Positions 1 through 7,541 of a stretch of 42,084 bases of DNA are shown one piece after another. The translations under genes and the position numbers were made by a program. How positions within the stretch are numbered: the stretch's first letter is position 1; every line of letters starts with the position of its first letter. This stretch comes from Bacteroidales bacterium (GTDB lineage Bacteria; Bacteroidota; Bacteroidia; Bacteroidales; UBA932), in NCBI GenBank assembly GCA_017550025.1, contig JAFYLU010000098.1, positions 1 to 42,084 on the forward strand, given 5' to 3'. Under the pieces are notes generated by a model. That model saw only the letters and a program-made list of their open reading frames with translations, made no database searches and was not told where the DNA came from.

Positions 1-12
1 AGCTACACTGGC
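1..12 (-). tRNA. 5' end of a tRNA gene, cut by the window edge
   Basis: Read on the minus strand, bases 12 to 1 give GCCAGTGTAGCT. This fits a 7-nt acceptor strand, TA at positions 8-9 and the start of a D-arm. It lies five bases beyond the tRNA-Gly 3' end in the same direction, so it is probably the next member of the cluster. The anticodon is outside the window. tRNA-Thr(GGT) is the guess from the usual Bacteroidales gene order, not something seen here. Confidence 0.55.
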
Positions 13-17
13 GTAGT

Positions 18-93
18 TGGAGCGGAAGACGAGGTTCGAACCCGCGACCCTCAGCTTGGAAGGCTGATGCTCTACCGACTGAGCTACTTCCGC
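18..93 (-). tRNA. tRNA-Gly (anticodon TCC)
   Basis: The reverse complement folds as a complete cloverleaf: acceptor GCGGAAG pairing with CTTCCGC, D-arm with AGCTCAGTCGGTAGAGC, anticodon loop CTTCCAA (anticodon TCC), and T-arm with GGTTCGAACC. The 3' CCA is encoded (TCCA at 21-18), unlike the Tyr and Thr genes upstream. It is the third gene of a minus-strand tRNA cluster and is separated from tRNA-Tyr by a terminator-like hairpin. Confidence 0.96.
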
Positions 94-103
94 TTTTCAA
101 AAT

Positions 104-134
104 AAAAGCCCGATCTGAAAAATGTCGGGCTTTT
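104..134 (-). terminator. terminator-like hairpin between tRNA-Tyr and tRNA-Gly
   Basis: AAAAGCCCGA at 104-113 pairs perfectly with TCGGGCTTTT at 125-134, a 10-bp stem with an 11-nt loop. On the transcribed minus strand the stem ends in TTTTATTTTG, so it has the form of an intrinsic terminator inside the tRNA cluster. It could cap a Thr-Tyr transcript, act as a processing or attenuation signal, or be partly read through. No separate consensus promoter for tRNA-Gly is visible in the gap. Confidence 0.6.
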
Positions 135-135
135 G

Positions 136-218
136 TGGGAGAAGATGGATTCGAACCACCGAAGGTATAAACCAGCAGATTTACAGTCTGCCCCATTTGG
201 CCACTCTGGTATTCTCCC
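136..218 (-). tRNA. tRNA-Tyr (anticodon GTA)
   Basis: On the minus strand the acceptor GGGAGAA pairs with TTCTCCC, the anticodon loop is CTGTAAA (GTA), the extra arm is long as expected for bacterial tRNA-Tyr, and the T-arm contains GGTTCGAATCC. Total length is 83 nt. CCA is not encoded: the discriminator A is followed by CAAAA. It lies 22 bp downstream of tRNA-Thr in the same orientation, so the two are probably co-transcribed. Confidence 0.96.
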
Positions 219-240
219 AAAATTCACTTAAGAACTTTTG

Positions 241-314
241 AGCCGATGGAGGGAATCGAACCCACGACCCCGAGATTACAAATCACGTGCTCTGGCCAAC
301 TGAGCTACATCGGC
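241..314 (-). tRNA. tRNA-Thr (anticodon TGT)
   Basis: The reverse complement gives acceptor GCCGATG pairing with CATCGGC, a D-arm with AGCTCAGTTGGCCAGAGC, anticodon loop TTTGTAA (TGT), and a T-arm with GGGTTCGATTCCC. Length is 74 nt including the discriminator. It is the promoter-proximal member of the tRNA cluster, with a consensus promoter just upstream. Confidence 0.96.
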
Positions 315-357
315 AATATTGTTTTCCGTTTCGGTGCGTATTTCCTTAACGGGATTG

Positions 358-388
358 CAAAGGTAGACATTATTTTTAAATCTCCAAA
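358..388 (-). promoter_or_regulatory. Bacteroidota-type promoter of the tRNA cluster
   Basis: On the minus strand TTTG (388-385) is followed after 19 nt by TACCTTTG (365-358), an exact match to the TTTG / TAnnTTTG consensus of the primary sigma factor in Bacteroidota. It points at tRNA-Thr, whose 5' end lies 44 bp downstream, and it begins only 5 bp beyond the dxs stop codon. Confidence 0.8.
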
Positions 389-393
389 ACTTT

Positions 394-2313
394 TCAGACT
401 TTTTTTAAACTTTTTTCGCATTTACCCGCAAAAACAGCTTTCAACGCCCCAGTGGAAAGACCGCATTCTTCCCTCAATTCCTCCTGTGTTCCCTGACTTA
501 AATAACTGTCCCCGATCGCAATAGGAGTCACTTTCACCCCAGGATAACGTTCTGACACATATTCGCTCACCGCTCCATGAAGTCCACCTATCTCCGAACC
601 GTCTTCCACAGTGATGATTTCAGCAAATCTTCCACATATTCCGTCAAGCAGATCGAGATCGAGCGGCTTTATATACCTTATATTATATATGGCAGGATTT
701 GTTCCTCTTTCATCCCTGACCATAAGCGCAGCTTCGACAGCCCTGTTTGCAGAAGGACCGGCAGCTATCACAGCCACTCCCTCACCATCGAGGAGCATCT
801 CACCCTTTCCGGCAGCTATTTCAGCGAATTCATGAGAGCGCCAGTCGCGACCTTCACCATTTCCCCTCGGATACCTTATTATATAAGGACCGGCCTGTGC
901 CTTCATTGCCGAGTACATCATGTCCTTGAGCTCTATCTCATCCTTCGGCGCAGCTATGACGGCACCCGGGATCGTCCTGTATATGGCCATGTCATAGCAT
1001 CCGTGATGAGTCGGACCATCCTCCCCTACTATACCGGCCCTGTCAAGACAGAGCACGACAGGAAGTTCCTGAAGGGCGACATCGTGCATGATCTGGTCAA
1101 AGGCTCTCTGCGAGAATGACGAATATATGTTGCAGAAAGGCTTCAGTCCTCCTGCGGCAAGACCGGCAGAGAAGGTCACCGCATGTTCCTCCTCAATACC
1201 CACGTCATAAAACCTCTCCGGCATTTCCTTTGCCAACATATTCATTCCGCATCCGGAAGCCATCGCAGGAGTAACTCCGACGACCTTCGGATTCATCTTT
1301 GCCAGATCGACAAGCACAGCTCCGAACACATCCTGATACCTGCTCACCCCGCCACCGCTGCTTATACGCTCGCCTGTCTCCGGATCAAATATGCCCGGAG
1401 CATGCCATACGGTCTGATTCGCTTCGGCCGGAGCATATCCCTTTCCTTTAGTGGTAAGGGCATGGAGAAGTATCGGGCCTCCAATATCCTTGAGCTTGGC
1501 AAGTGTCTTCACCACCTGTTCTATATCATTACCGTCGACAGGGCCGAAGTATCTGAAGCCCATAGCTTCGAAAAGATCTCCGCCACTATGTCTGACCAGC
1601 GACGATTTGGCATTCACGACAAACCTCTGAAGCCATTTTCTGAACCGGCCTTCACCGAGCCTGTCCCAGACATGCTTCTTCGCCTTGTTGTATCTCGGGT
1701 CGGTGGTTATGTCAAGGAGATATTCATGTATGGCTCCGATATTCCTGTCAATCGAGATATTGTTGTCGTTCAGGATCACCAGGAGATCGGACTTGGCGGC
1801 ACCGGCATTGTTGAGACCTTCGAAAGCAAGACCGCCTGTAAGGGATCCGTCACCTATAAGGGCGACAGCCTTGTGGGGCAGTCCCTGAAGCTTGGCAGCC
1901 TCGGCAAAGCCCAGTGCAGCTGAAACGGATGTCGACGAATGTCCTGCACCGAAGGCGTCATATACGCTTTCCGACCTTTTCGGGAAGCCGCTTATTCCAT
2001 CCTTCATCCTGTTTTTCCTGAAAGCCTCCCTCCTGCCTGTGATAATCTTATGAGCATACGCCTGATGTCCCACATCGAATACGATCTTATCCTCGGGAGC
2101 ATCATACACATAGTGCAGACCTACGATAAGTTCGACTGCGCCAAGGCTCGAACCGAGGTGGCCGGGATTCACGGAACAGCATTCGATCATATAACGGCGT
2201 ATTTCATCACAGAGCCTTCGAAGGTCATCCATGCTGAATTTCTTTATATCTTCTGGGGAATCCACCCTTTCAAGAAGTCCGTATCCTATCTCTTTATGTT
2301 CCATGATACACAT
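394..2313 (-). CDS. dxs: 1-deoxy-D-xylulose-5-phosphate synthase
   Basis: Condenses pyruvate and glyceraldehyde 3-phosphate to 1-deoxy-D-xylulose 5-phosphate, the thiamine-diphosphate-dependent first step of the cytosolic MEP isoprenoid pathway. At 639 residues it is normal for the family. Visible features are the N-terminal transketolase-like domain with VGHQAYAHKIITGR, the ThDP/Mg site GDGSLTGG followed by NDN, the middle pyrimidine-binding domain with VGIEEEHAV, and a transketolase C-terminal domain with GSEIGGLHG. The frame opens with ATG at 2313; a second ATG three codons later (2304, MEHKEIGYG) is an equally good start and leaves a longer leader. It is divergent from the MFS pair and followed closely by the tRNA promoter, with no obvious terminator between. 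Confidence 0.97.
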   Translation of the reverse strand: MCIMEHKEIGYGLLERVDSPEDIKKFSMDDLRRLCDEIRRYMIECCSVNPGHLGSSLGAVELIVGLHYVYDAPEDKIVFDVGHQAYAHKIITGRREAFRKNRMKDGISGFPKRSESVYDAFGAGHSSTSVSAALGFAEAAKLQGLPHKAVALIGDGSLTGGLAFEGLNNAGAAKSDLLVILNDNNISIDRNIGAIHEYLLDITTDPRYNKAKKHVWDRLGEGRFRKWLQRFVVNAKSSLVRHSGGDLFEAMGFRYFGPVDGNDIEQVVKTLAKLKDIGGPILLHALTTKGKGYAPAEANQTVWHAPGIFDPETGERISSGGGVSRYQDVFGAVLVDLAKMNPKVVGVTPAMASGCGMNMLAKEMPERFYDVGIEEEHAVTFSAGLAAGGLKPFCNIYSSFSQRAFDQIMHDVALQELPVVLCLDRAGIVGEDGPTHHGCYDMAIYRTIPGAVIAAPKDEIELKDMMYSAMKAQAGPYIIRYPRGNGEGRDWRSHEFAEIAAGKGEMLLDGEGVAVIAAGPSANRAVEAALMVRDERGTNPAIYNIRYIKPLDLDLLDGICGRFAEIITVEDGSEIGGLHGAVSEYVSERYPGVKVTPIAIGDSYLSQGTQEELREECGLSTGALKAVFAGKCEKSLKKV

Positions 2314-2325
2314 ATAAATATCATG

Positions 2326-2357
2326 CGAAGTTACGACTTTATTCGGACAATCTGAAA
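2326..2357 (-). promoter_or_regulatory. Putative dxs promoter
   Basis: On the minus strand TTTC (2357-2354), 20 nt, then TAACTTCG (2333-2326). Each box has one mismatch to TTTG / TAnnTTTG and the spacing is right. The transcript would start about 5-8 nt upstream of the first dxs ATG. It sits back to back with the MFS promoter in the same 126-bp gap. Confidence 0.6.
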
Positions 2358-2362
2358 TCTGT

Positions 2363-2394
2363 TTTGCCGATTAGGACAAAAACCGCTATCTTCG
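2363..2394 (+). promoter_or_regulatory. Promoter of the MFS transporter pair
   Basis: TTTG at 2363-2366, 20-nt spacer, TATCTTCG at 2387-2394 (one mismatch to TAnnTTTG). The predicted start is about 40 nt before the ATG at 2440. Confidence 0.65.
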
Positions 2395-2439
2395 CACCGG
2401 CTTAATCGCCTCTGACAGAATGATCAAATTACAAATATT

Positions 2440-3792
2440 ATGGCAGAAACAATCAAAAAGTATCTAAACGACAGCTTTGCCGCCAGATGGACGGCGCTGA
2501 TCCTCATTGCCCTGGCAATGTTCTTCGCCTATATGTTCGTTGACGTAATGTCACCTCTTCAGTCTCTCATCGAGAAGAGCCGGGGATGGAACGGATCGGT
2601 ATTCGGAACATATGCAGCTTCAGAGTACATCCTCAATGTATGCGGATTCCTCATTCTTGCAGGTATAATCCTTGACAAGATGGGTGTACGCTTCACCGGT
2701 ATCCTTTCGACATCACTCATGGTTGCCGGAGCAGCGATCAAATACATAGGTATCACCGACTGGTTCCAGACAACAGCCTTCTGCGAGTGGCTCGGTTCAT
2801 GGTGGGTAGCCCTTCCAGGCAGCGCGAAACTGGCATGTCTTGGATTCATGATTTTCGGCTGCGGCTGCGAAATGGCAGGTATCACAGTATCCAAGGCTAT
2901 CGCAAAATGGTTCAACGGCAAGGAGATGGCTCTGGCAATGGGTCTCGAGATGGCAATCGCACGTCTTGGTGTATTTGCAGTGCTTTCGGCGTCCCCTCGC
3001 CTTGCAGAGCGATTCGGAAACATTGAGGCACCTATCCTTTTCTGCGTGGTACTCCTCCTCATCGGACTTATCAACTTCATCGTCTTCTCTGTGATGGACT
3101 CCAAGCTTGACAAGCAGATGGGAGTGACATCCGGCGGAGATTCAGAGGAAGAGTTCAAGGTAAGCGACCTCGGAAAGATCTTCTCAAGCAAGATGTTCTG
3201 GTTCGTAGCCCTTCTCTGCGTGCTTTACTACTCGGCGATCTTCCCATTCCAGAGATATGCAACAAACTTCCTTGAGGTAACGCTGAACATCCCTAACACA
3301 GAGGCAGCGGACCTCTTCAGATGGTTCCCTATCCTCGCTATGGTTCTCACACCATTCCTGGGAGCTTTCCTCGACAACAGGGGCAAGGGAGCCACCATGC
3401 TGATGATCGGCGCAATAATCATGATCGCATGCCACCTCAGCTTCGCATTCCTTCTTCCTGCATTCCCTAACAAGGCGTTCGCTCTCCTTCTTATCGTAGT
3501 GCTCGGAGTATCATTCTCGCTCGTTCCTGCAGCTCTCTGGCCATCGGTTCCAAAGATCATCGACCCTGTGATCCTCGGCAGCGCATACTCGCTCATCTTC
3601 TGGATCCAGAACGTAGGTCTTTGCTTCGTACCGCTTGTCATCGGTATCGCATTCGAGAAGACCGGAGGATATGTCATACCGATGATCATCTTCGCTTCAT
3701 TCGGAGTTCTTGCATTCATCATGTCATTCTTCCTCAAGATTGAGGACAAGAAGAAGGGATACGGTCTCGAACTTCCTAACATCAAGAAATAA
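2440..3792 (+). CDS. MFS transporter, first of a coupled paralogous pair
   Basis: A 450-residue inner-membrane protein with about 12 hydrophobic segments and a soluble loop near residues 205-240, typical of the major facilitator superfamily. The motif-A region after TM2 reads ILDKMGVRFTG. Two conserved stretches are shared with the next gene: AKWFNGKEMALAMGLEMAIARLG in the first half and a WPSVPKII...LGSAYSLIFWIQNVG segment in the second. From memory these resemble the MFSD1-like (peptide) clade more than sugar or drug carriers, but the substrate is not shown by the sequence. The stop codon overlaps the next start as TAATG. No metabolic gene in the operon points to a substrate. Confidence 0.88.
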   Translation: MAETIKKYLNDSFAARWTALILIALAMFFAYMFVDVMSPLQSLIEKSRGWNGSVFGTYAASEYILNVCGFLILAGIILDKMGVRFTGILSTSLMVAGAAIKYIGITDWFQTTAFCEWLGSWWVALPGSAKLACLGFMIFGCGCEMAGITVSKAIAKWFNGKEMALAMGLEMAIARLGVFAVLSASPRLAERFGNIEAPILFCVVLLLIGLINFIVFSVMDSKLDKQMGVTSGGDSEEEFKVSDLGKIFSSKMFWFVALLCVLYYSAIFPFQRYATNFLEVTLNIPNTEAADLFRWFPILAMVLTPFLGAFLDNRGKGATMLMIGAIIMIACHLSFAFLLPAFPNKAFALLLIVVLGVSFSLVPAALWPSVPKIIDPVILGSAYSLIFWIQNVGLCFVPLVIGIAFEKTGGYVIPMIIFASFGVLAFIMSFFLKIEDKKKGYGLELPNIKK

Positions 3793-5171
3793 TGTCAATC
3801 CTGAAGAATACAATCAGGGACAACAGATGGGCATGCTGGCTTGCGCTGGCGTGCCTTGTTGTTCCTATGTTCGCGTCATACTTCTTTGACGACATGTTCT
3901 CATCCCTTTCCGAACTTTTCAAGAATCCTGAATCTCTCGAACTGGGATGGAACATGGCAGACTATGGTTTCTACTCCAGCGGTTATTCATTCCTGTGCAT
4001 CTGGGGAGGACTCATAATCTGCGGAGCCCTGCTGGACCGCTTCGGAGTGCGTCTGGTCGGATCGATCTTCGTGGGAATGATGACTGGCGGAGCAGCATTG
4101 GTGACATTTGCGATTTCAGCGGGATTTGAACCTAAAACCTCGCTGGCGGTGGCATATGTCGGATGCATGCTTTTCGGTCTGGGAAGCGAGATCGCCGGAG
4201 TATCGGTGACAAGATCCATAGCGAAATGGTTCAAGGGAAGGAATATGGCCCTCGCAATGGGACTCCAGCTGGCCATAGCACGATTCGGAACCGCCACAGC
4301 TATCCTCGTGGCTCCTATGATTGTAAGGCAGAAGGCAATCGGTGAGTTCTATACGCTTGCGGAAACCAACAGACCGGCCCTCATAGGACTTGGAGTCCTC
4401 GCCGTAGGAACCATCCTCTGGGCTGTATTCGTGGCAATGGACGCAAGATTCGACAGAGAGACTGGCGGGACCGACAAGGTCAATACTGCAGAGGAAGACA
4501 AATTCCGCATATCTGACATCTGGAAGGTTCTGTCGAACCCACGTTTCCTCATGATAGCCGTGCTTTGCGTGACATTCTATTGCTGCGTGATAAGGTTCAA
4601 GAAGTTCGGTGTATCCATACTCCTGCCTCTTTTCGGAGTAGATCTTGACATTGCGACTGTCCTGCTGGCCATGATACCGTTCTTCACCATCCTCTTCACC
4701 CCTCTCTTCGGAGCTCTCGTGGACAAGGTAGGCAAGGCTACTCTATGGATGATCGTTGGTTCAGCACTTGTGCTTGTGTCGCACCTTATCATCACCTTCG
4801 CTCCTCAAGGCGTGGCAGCTTATGCCTATATAGCCATTGCCCTTCTCGGAATCGGCTACTCCCTGGTTCCGTCAGCGATGTGGCCATCCGTGCCGAAGAT
4901 CATTCCGGAGAAGAATCTCGGAACAGCGTACTCCCTCATATACTGGGTGCAGAACCTCGGCATGTGGGCAGTACCTATATATATAGGACGCATATTCACA
5001 AAGACCATAACAGAGTCCGGCAATCACATCCAGGAGGTTCAGGCAGCGATCCATGCAGAATATATATTCATCTTGCTGGGCATCGTTGCCATTGCTGTGG
5101 CACTGATGCTGTTCAACTCATCGAGAAAGAATCCGCAGCTGAAGCTTGACGAGCCGGCACAGAAGCAATAG
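3792..5171 (+). CDS. MFS transporter, second of a coupled paralogous pair
   Basis: A 459-residue, 12-TM MFS protein, clearly paralogous to the preceding gene: it keeps AKWFKGRNMALAMGLQLAIARFG and WPSVPKIIPEKNLGTAYSLIYWVQNLG at equivalent positions. Its ATG shares one base with the preceding stop (TAATG), so the pair is likely translationally coupled and may function together or as alternative carriers. Divergence is greatest in the TM1-2 loop and the central loop. The C-terminus is charged and lysine-rich. The gene ends just before a large bidirectional structured element. Substrate unknown; membership in the superfamily is secure. Confidence 0.88.
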   Translation: MSILKNTIRDNRWACWLALACLVVPMFASYFFDDMFSSLSELFKNPESLELGWNMADYGFYSSGYSFLCIWGGLIICGALLDRFGVRLVGSIFVGMMTGGAALVTFAISAGFEPKTSLAVAYVGCMLFGLGSEIAGVSVTRSIAKWFKGRNMALAMGLQLAIARFGTATAILVAPMIVRQKAIGEFYTLAETNRPALIGLGVLAVGTILWAVFVAMDARFDRETGGTDKVNTAEEDKFRISDIWKVLSNPRFLMIAVLCVTFYCCVIRFKKFGVSILLPLFGVDLDIATVLLAMIPFFTILFTPLFGALVDKVGKATLWMIVGSALVLVSHLIITFAPQGVAAYAYIAIALLGIGYSLVPSAMWPSVPKIIPEKNLGTAYSLIYWVQNLGMWAVPIYIGRIFTKTITESGNHIQEVQAAIHAEYIFILLGIVAIAVALMLFNSSRKNPQLKLDEPAQKQ

Positions 5172-5187
5172 AGGTACAACTATAAGC

Positions 5188-5287
5188 AAACAGACTGGCA
5201 ATGATTGTAAGCGACATGCCACCCCCGGCCAGGGGGTGCCTCCCGACAGGGAGGCGGGGGTCGCTGGAAATCATTGTCAGTCTGTTT
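5188..5287. repeat. 100-bp cloverleaf-like inverted repeat, probable bidirectional terminator
   Basis: The outer arms 5188-5206 and 5269-5287 pair over 19 bp with one G-T wobble. Inside are a second stem (AGCGAC 5210-5215 with GTCGCT 5260-5265) and two GC-rich hairpins (CACCCCC/GGGGGTG, 5220-5238, and CCTCCC/GGGAGG, 5239-5254). This makes a four-way junction. It lies between the convergent ends of the second MFS gene and folD and has short T-runs leaving on both sides. The elaborate interior is more than a terminator needs and suggests a dispersed palindromic element. Confidence 0.75.
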
Positions 5288-5306
5288 TGTATCGGATTAT
5301 AGAGTA

Positions 5307-6164
5307 TTATTTCTCCATCTTGCGGAGGAAGCACTCGATAGTGTTCTCCATGAGGCAGCAGATTGTCATAGGACCTACACCGCCAGGGACAGGAGTAATG
5401 ACAGATGCCTTCGGCTCGATTGCGGCATAATCCACATCTCCGCAAAGCTTCCCTGTCTCCGGATCGCGGTTTACTCCTACATCAATGATTACCGCTCCCT
5501 CTGAAACCATGTCAGCTGTCACGAATTTAGGACGGCCGATCGCAACGACAAGAATCTCTGCGTTGCGTGTCACTTCAGGAAGATCAACTGTACGGCTGTG
5601 AGCGATAGTGACTGTAGCATTCTCATCAAGGAGAAGCTTCGATACTGGAAGTCCGACGATATTACTTCGGCCGATGACCACTGCTCTCTTGCCCTTGATC
5701 TCAACGCCAGCCCTCTTGAGCATCTTGATGATACCTTTAGGAGTGCATGGGAGGACACAATCCTGCTTCTGCCACAATGCAGCCACATTGAGAGGGTGGA
5801 ATCCGTCGACATCCTTCTCCTTTGCAATTGTAGCTATCACCTTATCCTCGCTGATATGCTTCGGAAGAGGGAGCTGAACAAGGATTCCGTCTACACTGTC
5901 ATCAGCATTCAGTTCCGCGATAAGTCCGAGAAGTTCCGCTTCTGAAATCGTATCCGGCTTGCGGATAGTCGTGTTCTTTATACCGACTACTTCCGACGCC
6001 TTCGCCTTGCCGGTAACATATGAGACGCTGCCAGGGTCCTCTCCCACGAGAATCACAACAAGATGAGGCACTCGTCCGTATTTTTCCGGAAATGTAGCCA
6101 CCTGGGCCTTCATTTCCTCTTTCAGCTGTGCTGAAAGTTCTTTTCCTGATATTACGTTAGCCAT
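5307..6164 (-). CDS. folD: Bifunctional methylenetetrahydrofolate dehydrogenase / cyclohydrolase
   Basis: Converts 5,10-methylene-THF to 5,10-methenyl-THF and then to 10-formyl-THF in the cytosol, using NADP or NAD. The 285-residue length is standard. Seen are the substrate region SYVTGKAKASEVVGI with its conserved lysine, DGILVQLPLPKH, PCTPKGIIKML, the Rossmann signature VIGRSNIVGLPVSKLL and the C-terminal TPVPGGVGPMT. 10-formyl-THF is the formyl donor for PurH, encoded nearby, and its location after purD (76-bp gap) fits supply to purine synthesis. It ends at the structured element shared with the MFS pair. Confidence 0.97.
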   Translation of the reverse strand: MANVISGKELSAQLKEEMKAQVATFPEKYGRVPHLVVILVGEDPGSVSYVTGKAKASEVVGIKNTTIRKPDTISEAELLGLIAELNADDSVDGILVQLPLPKHISEDKVIATIAKEKDVDGFHPLNVAALWQKQDCVLPCTPKGIIKMLKRAGVEIKGKRAVVIGRSNIVGLPVSKLLLDENATVTIAHSRTVDLPEVTRNAEILVVAIGRPKFVTADMVSEGAVIIDVGVNRDPETGKLCGDVDYAAIEPKASVITPVPGGVGPMTICCLMENTIECFLRKMEK

Positions 6165-6192
6165 AGCATTAATATTTTCTGATATCTAACAA

Positions 6193-6238
6193 GGCGTCAT
6201 CAGACGCCCGCCCGAGCCGGGACTTTCGCAAGAAAGTC
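6193..6238 (-). other. Two tandem hairpins between purD and folD
   Basis: GGCGTC (6193-6198) pairs with GACGCC (6203-6208) around ATCA, and GACTTTC (6221-6227) pairs with GAAAGTC (6232-6238) around GCAA. The second begins two bases after the purD stop. Neither is followed by a T-run on the minus strand, so they look like mRNA-stability or partial-attenuation structures rather than a strong terminator. purD and folD may therefore be co-transcribed. Confidence 0.5.
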
Positions 6239-6240
6239 GG

Positions 6241-7491
6241 TTACAACACTCTCCAGCCGATATCACGACGATAGAAGAGATTGTCGCACTCAATAGACTC
6301 GACAGCTGCAAGAGCCTTGTCATGAGCCTCCTGGAGATTCTCGCCGAAACCTACCACCATAAGCACTCGTCCGCCGGAAGTGTAGTACTTGCCATCCTTC
6401 AGGGCTGTACCCATATGATATATCCTCACATTGCCGAGATCTTCAGGGAATGTTATCTCATATCCCTTCTCATAATCGCCGGGATAGCCCTTCGACGCCA
6501 TCACAAAGCCCATTGTAACCTCCTTCTTCCACTCGATGGCAGGCATAGGAGTGTGGTCTGCAACAGCAGAGAAGATGTCATAGATGTCTGTTTCGAGACG
6601 AGGAAGTACCACTTCTGTCTCAGGATCGCCGAAACGGCAGTTGAACTCGATGACCTTTACGCCGTTCGGAGTCTTCATGAGTCCGCCATAGAGAACGCCT
6701 GTGAACGGGCAGCCCTCTGCAACCATGCCTGCAGCTGTAGGCTTCATGACCTTCTCAAGTGAATACTCAAGATCCTCATCAGTAATGAGAGGAACAGGAG
6801 AATATGCACCCATACCGCCTGTGTTAGGTCCCTTGTCTCCTTCATAAGCCCTCTTATGGTCCTGCGACAGAGTCATAGGATATACATCAAGTCCGTCTAC
6901 AAAACACATGAAAGAGAACTCCGGTCCGGTGAGGAACTCCTCAACCACGACCTTTCCTTTTCCGAACTTGTCATCAAGAAGCATGTCCTTGAGTGTAGCG
7001 TCAGCCTCCTCAAGTGTCTCCGGAATCACAACTCCCTTGCCGGCAGCAAGTCCGTCATATTTGAGAACTACAGGAAAAGAGCCTTTCTTCACATATTCGA
7101 GAGCAGCCTCATAATCCTCAAAAGTCTCGAATGCGGCTGTAGGAATATCATATTTCGCCATGAGCTGCTTCGCAAAATCCTTGCTGGCCTCGATAGTAGC
7201 AGCCGCCTTCGAAGGTCCGAAGATGCGGAGTCCCGCAGCCTTGAAAGCATCAACCACACCTGCAGCCAAAGACACTTCCGGACCAACGACCGCAAGATCA
7301 ATCGAATTTTCAAGTGCAAAGTTCTTAAGCGCCTCCACATCAGTATCCTTGATGGCTACGCATTCTGCCTGTGCGGAAATTCCGGCATTGCCGGGTGCAC
7401 AATAGATCTTTCCTACCTGTGGCGAGCGACTGAGCGCATCCACAATGGCATGCTCACGTCCACCGCCTCCTATGACAAGTACTTTCTTCAT
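6241..7491 (-). CDS. purD: Phosphoribosylamine-glycine ligase (GAR synthetase)
   Basis: ATP-dependent ligation of glycine to phosphoribosylamine, step two of de novo purine synthesis. The ATG at 7491 is chosen because it begins MKKVLVIGGGGREHAI, the canonical PurD N-terminus; a TTG three codons upstream is not needed. The 416-residue product shows the N-terminal Rossmann-like domain, the ATP-grasp domain with VVLKYDGLAAGKGVVI and VVEEFLTGPEFSFM, the substrate loop SQDHKRAYEGDKGPNTGGMGAY, and the C-terminal metal-binding EFNCRFGDPE. It is apart from purE-L-F-M-H but has the same orientation, and carries its own promoter beyond the glycan operon. Confidence 0.97.
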   Translation of the reverse strand: MKKVLVIGGGGREHAIVDALSRSPQVGKIYCAPGNAGISAQAECVAIKDTDVEALKNFALENSIDLAVVGPEVSLAAGVVDAFKAAGLRIFGPSKAAATIEASKDFAKQLMAKYDIPTAAFETFEDYEAALEYVKKGSFPVVLKYDGLAAGKGVVIPETLEEADATLKDMLLDDKFGKGKVVVEEFLTGPEFSFMCFVDGLDVYPMTLSQDHKRAYEGDKGPNTGGMGAYSPVPLITDEDLEYSLEKVMKPTAAGMVAEGCPFTGVLYGGLMKTPNGVKVIEFNCRFGDPETEVVLPRLETDIYDIFSAVADHTPMPAIEWKKEVTMGFVMASKGYPGDYEKGYEITFPEDLGNVRIYHMGTALKDGKYYTSGGRVLMVVGFGENLQEAHDKALAAVESIECDNLFYRRDIGWRVL

Positions 7492-7508
7492 AATTTTCAA
7501 ATTTTGCG

Positions 7509-7540
7509 CGAATATACGATATTTCCCGCAGAGTTAAAAG
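7509..7540 (-). promoter_or_regulatory. Putative purD promoter
   Basis: Minus-strand CTTT (7540-7537), 20 nt, TATATTCG (7516-7509). The -7 box has one mismatch to TAnnTTTG and the -33 box is weak. The transcript would start about 10-13 nt before the purD ATG. The promoter lies directly at the 3' end of the upstream radical-SAM gene. Confidence 0.5.
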
Positions 7541-7541
7541 T

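Noticed and set aside
246-524. Plus-strand frame across the tRNA-Thr gene and dxs 3' end
   Set aside because: It reads through a tRNA gene, a promoter and antisense dxs sequence; not protein-coding.
1183-1923. 246-codon plus-strand frame opposite dxs
   Set aside because: Antisense shadow of a gene with complete Dxs motifs.
5172-5306. The structured element as an additional tRNA or tmRNA gene
   Set aside because: The four-stem outline is cloverleaf-like, but the arm lengths are wrong. It also lacks a T-arm GTTCGA sequence and a 7-bp acceptor.
6165-6240. Purine or THF riboswitch upstream of folD or purD
   Set aside because: Only simple short hairpins are present; the conserved core of a purine or THF aptamer is not visible.
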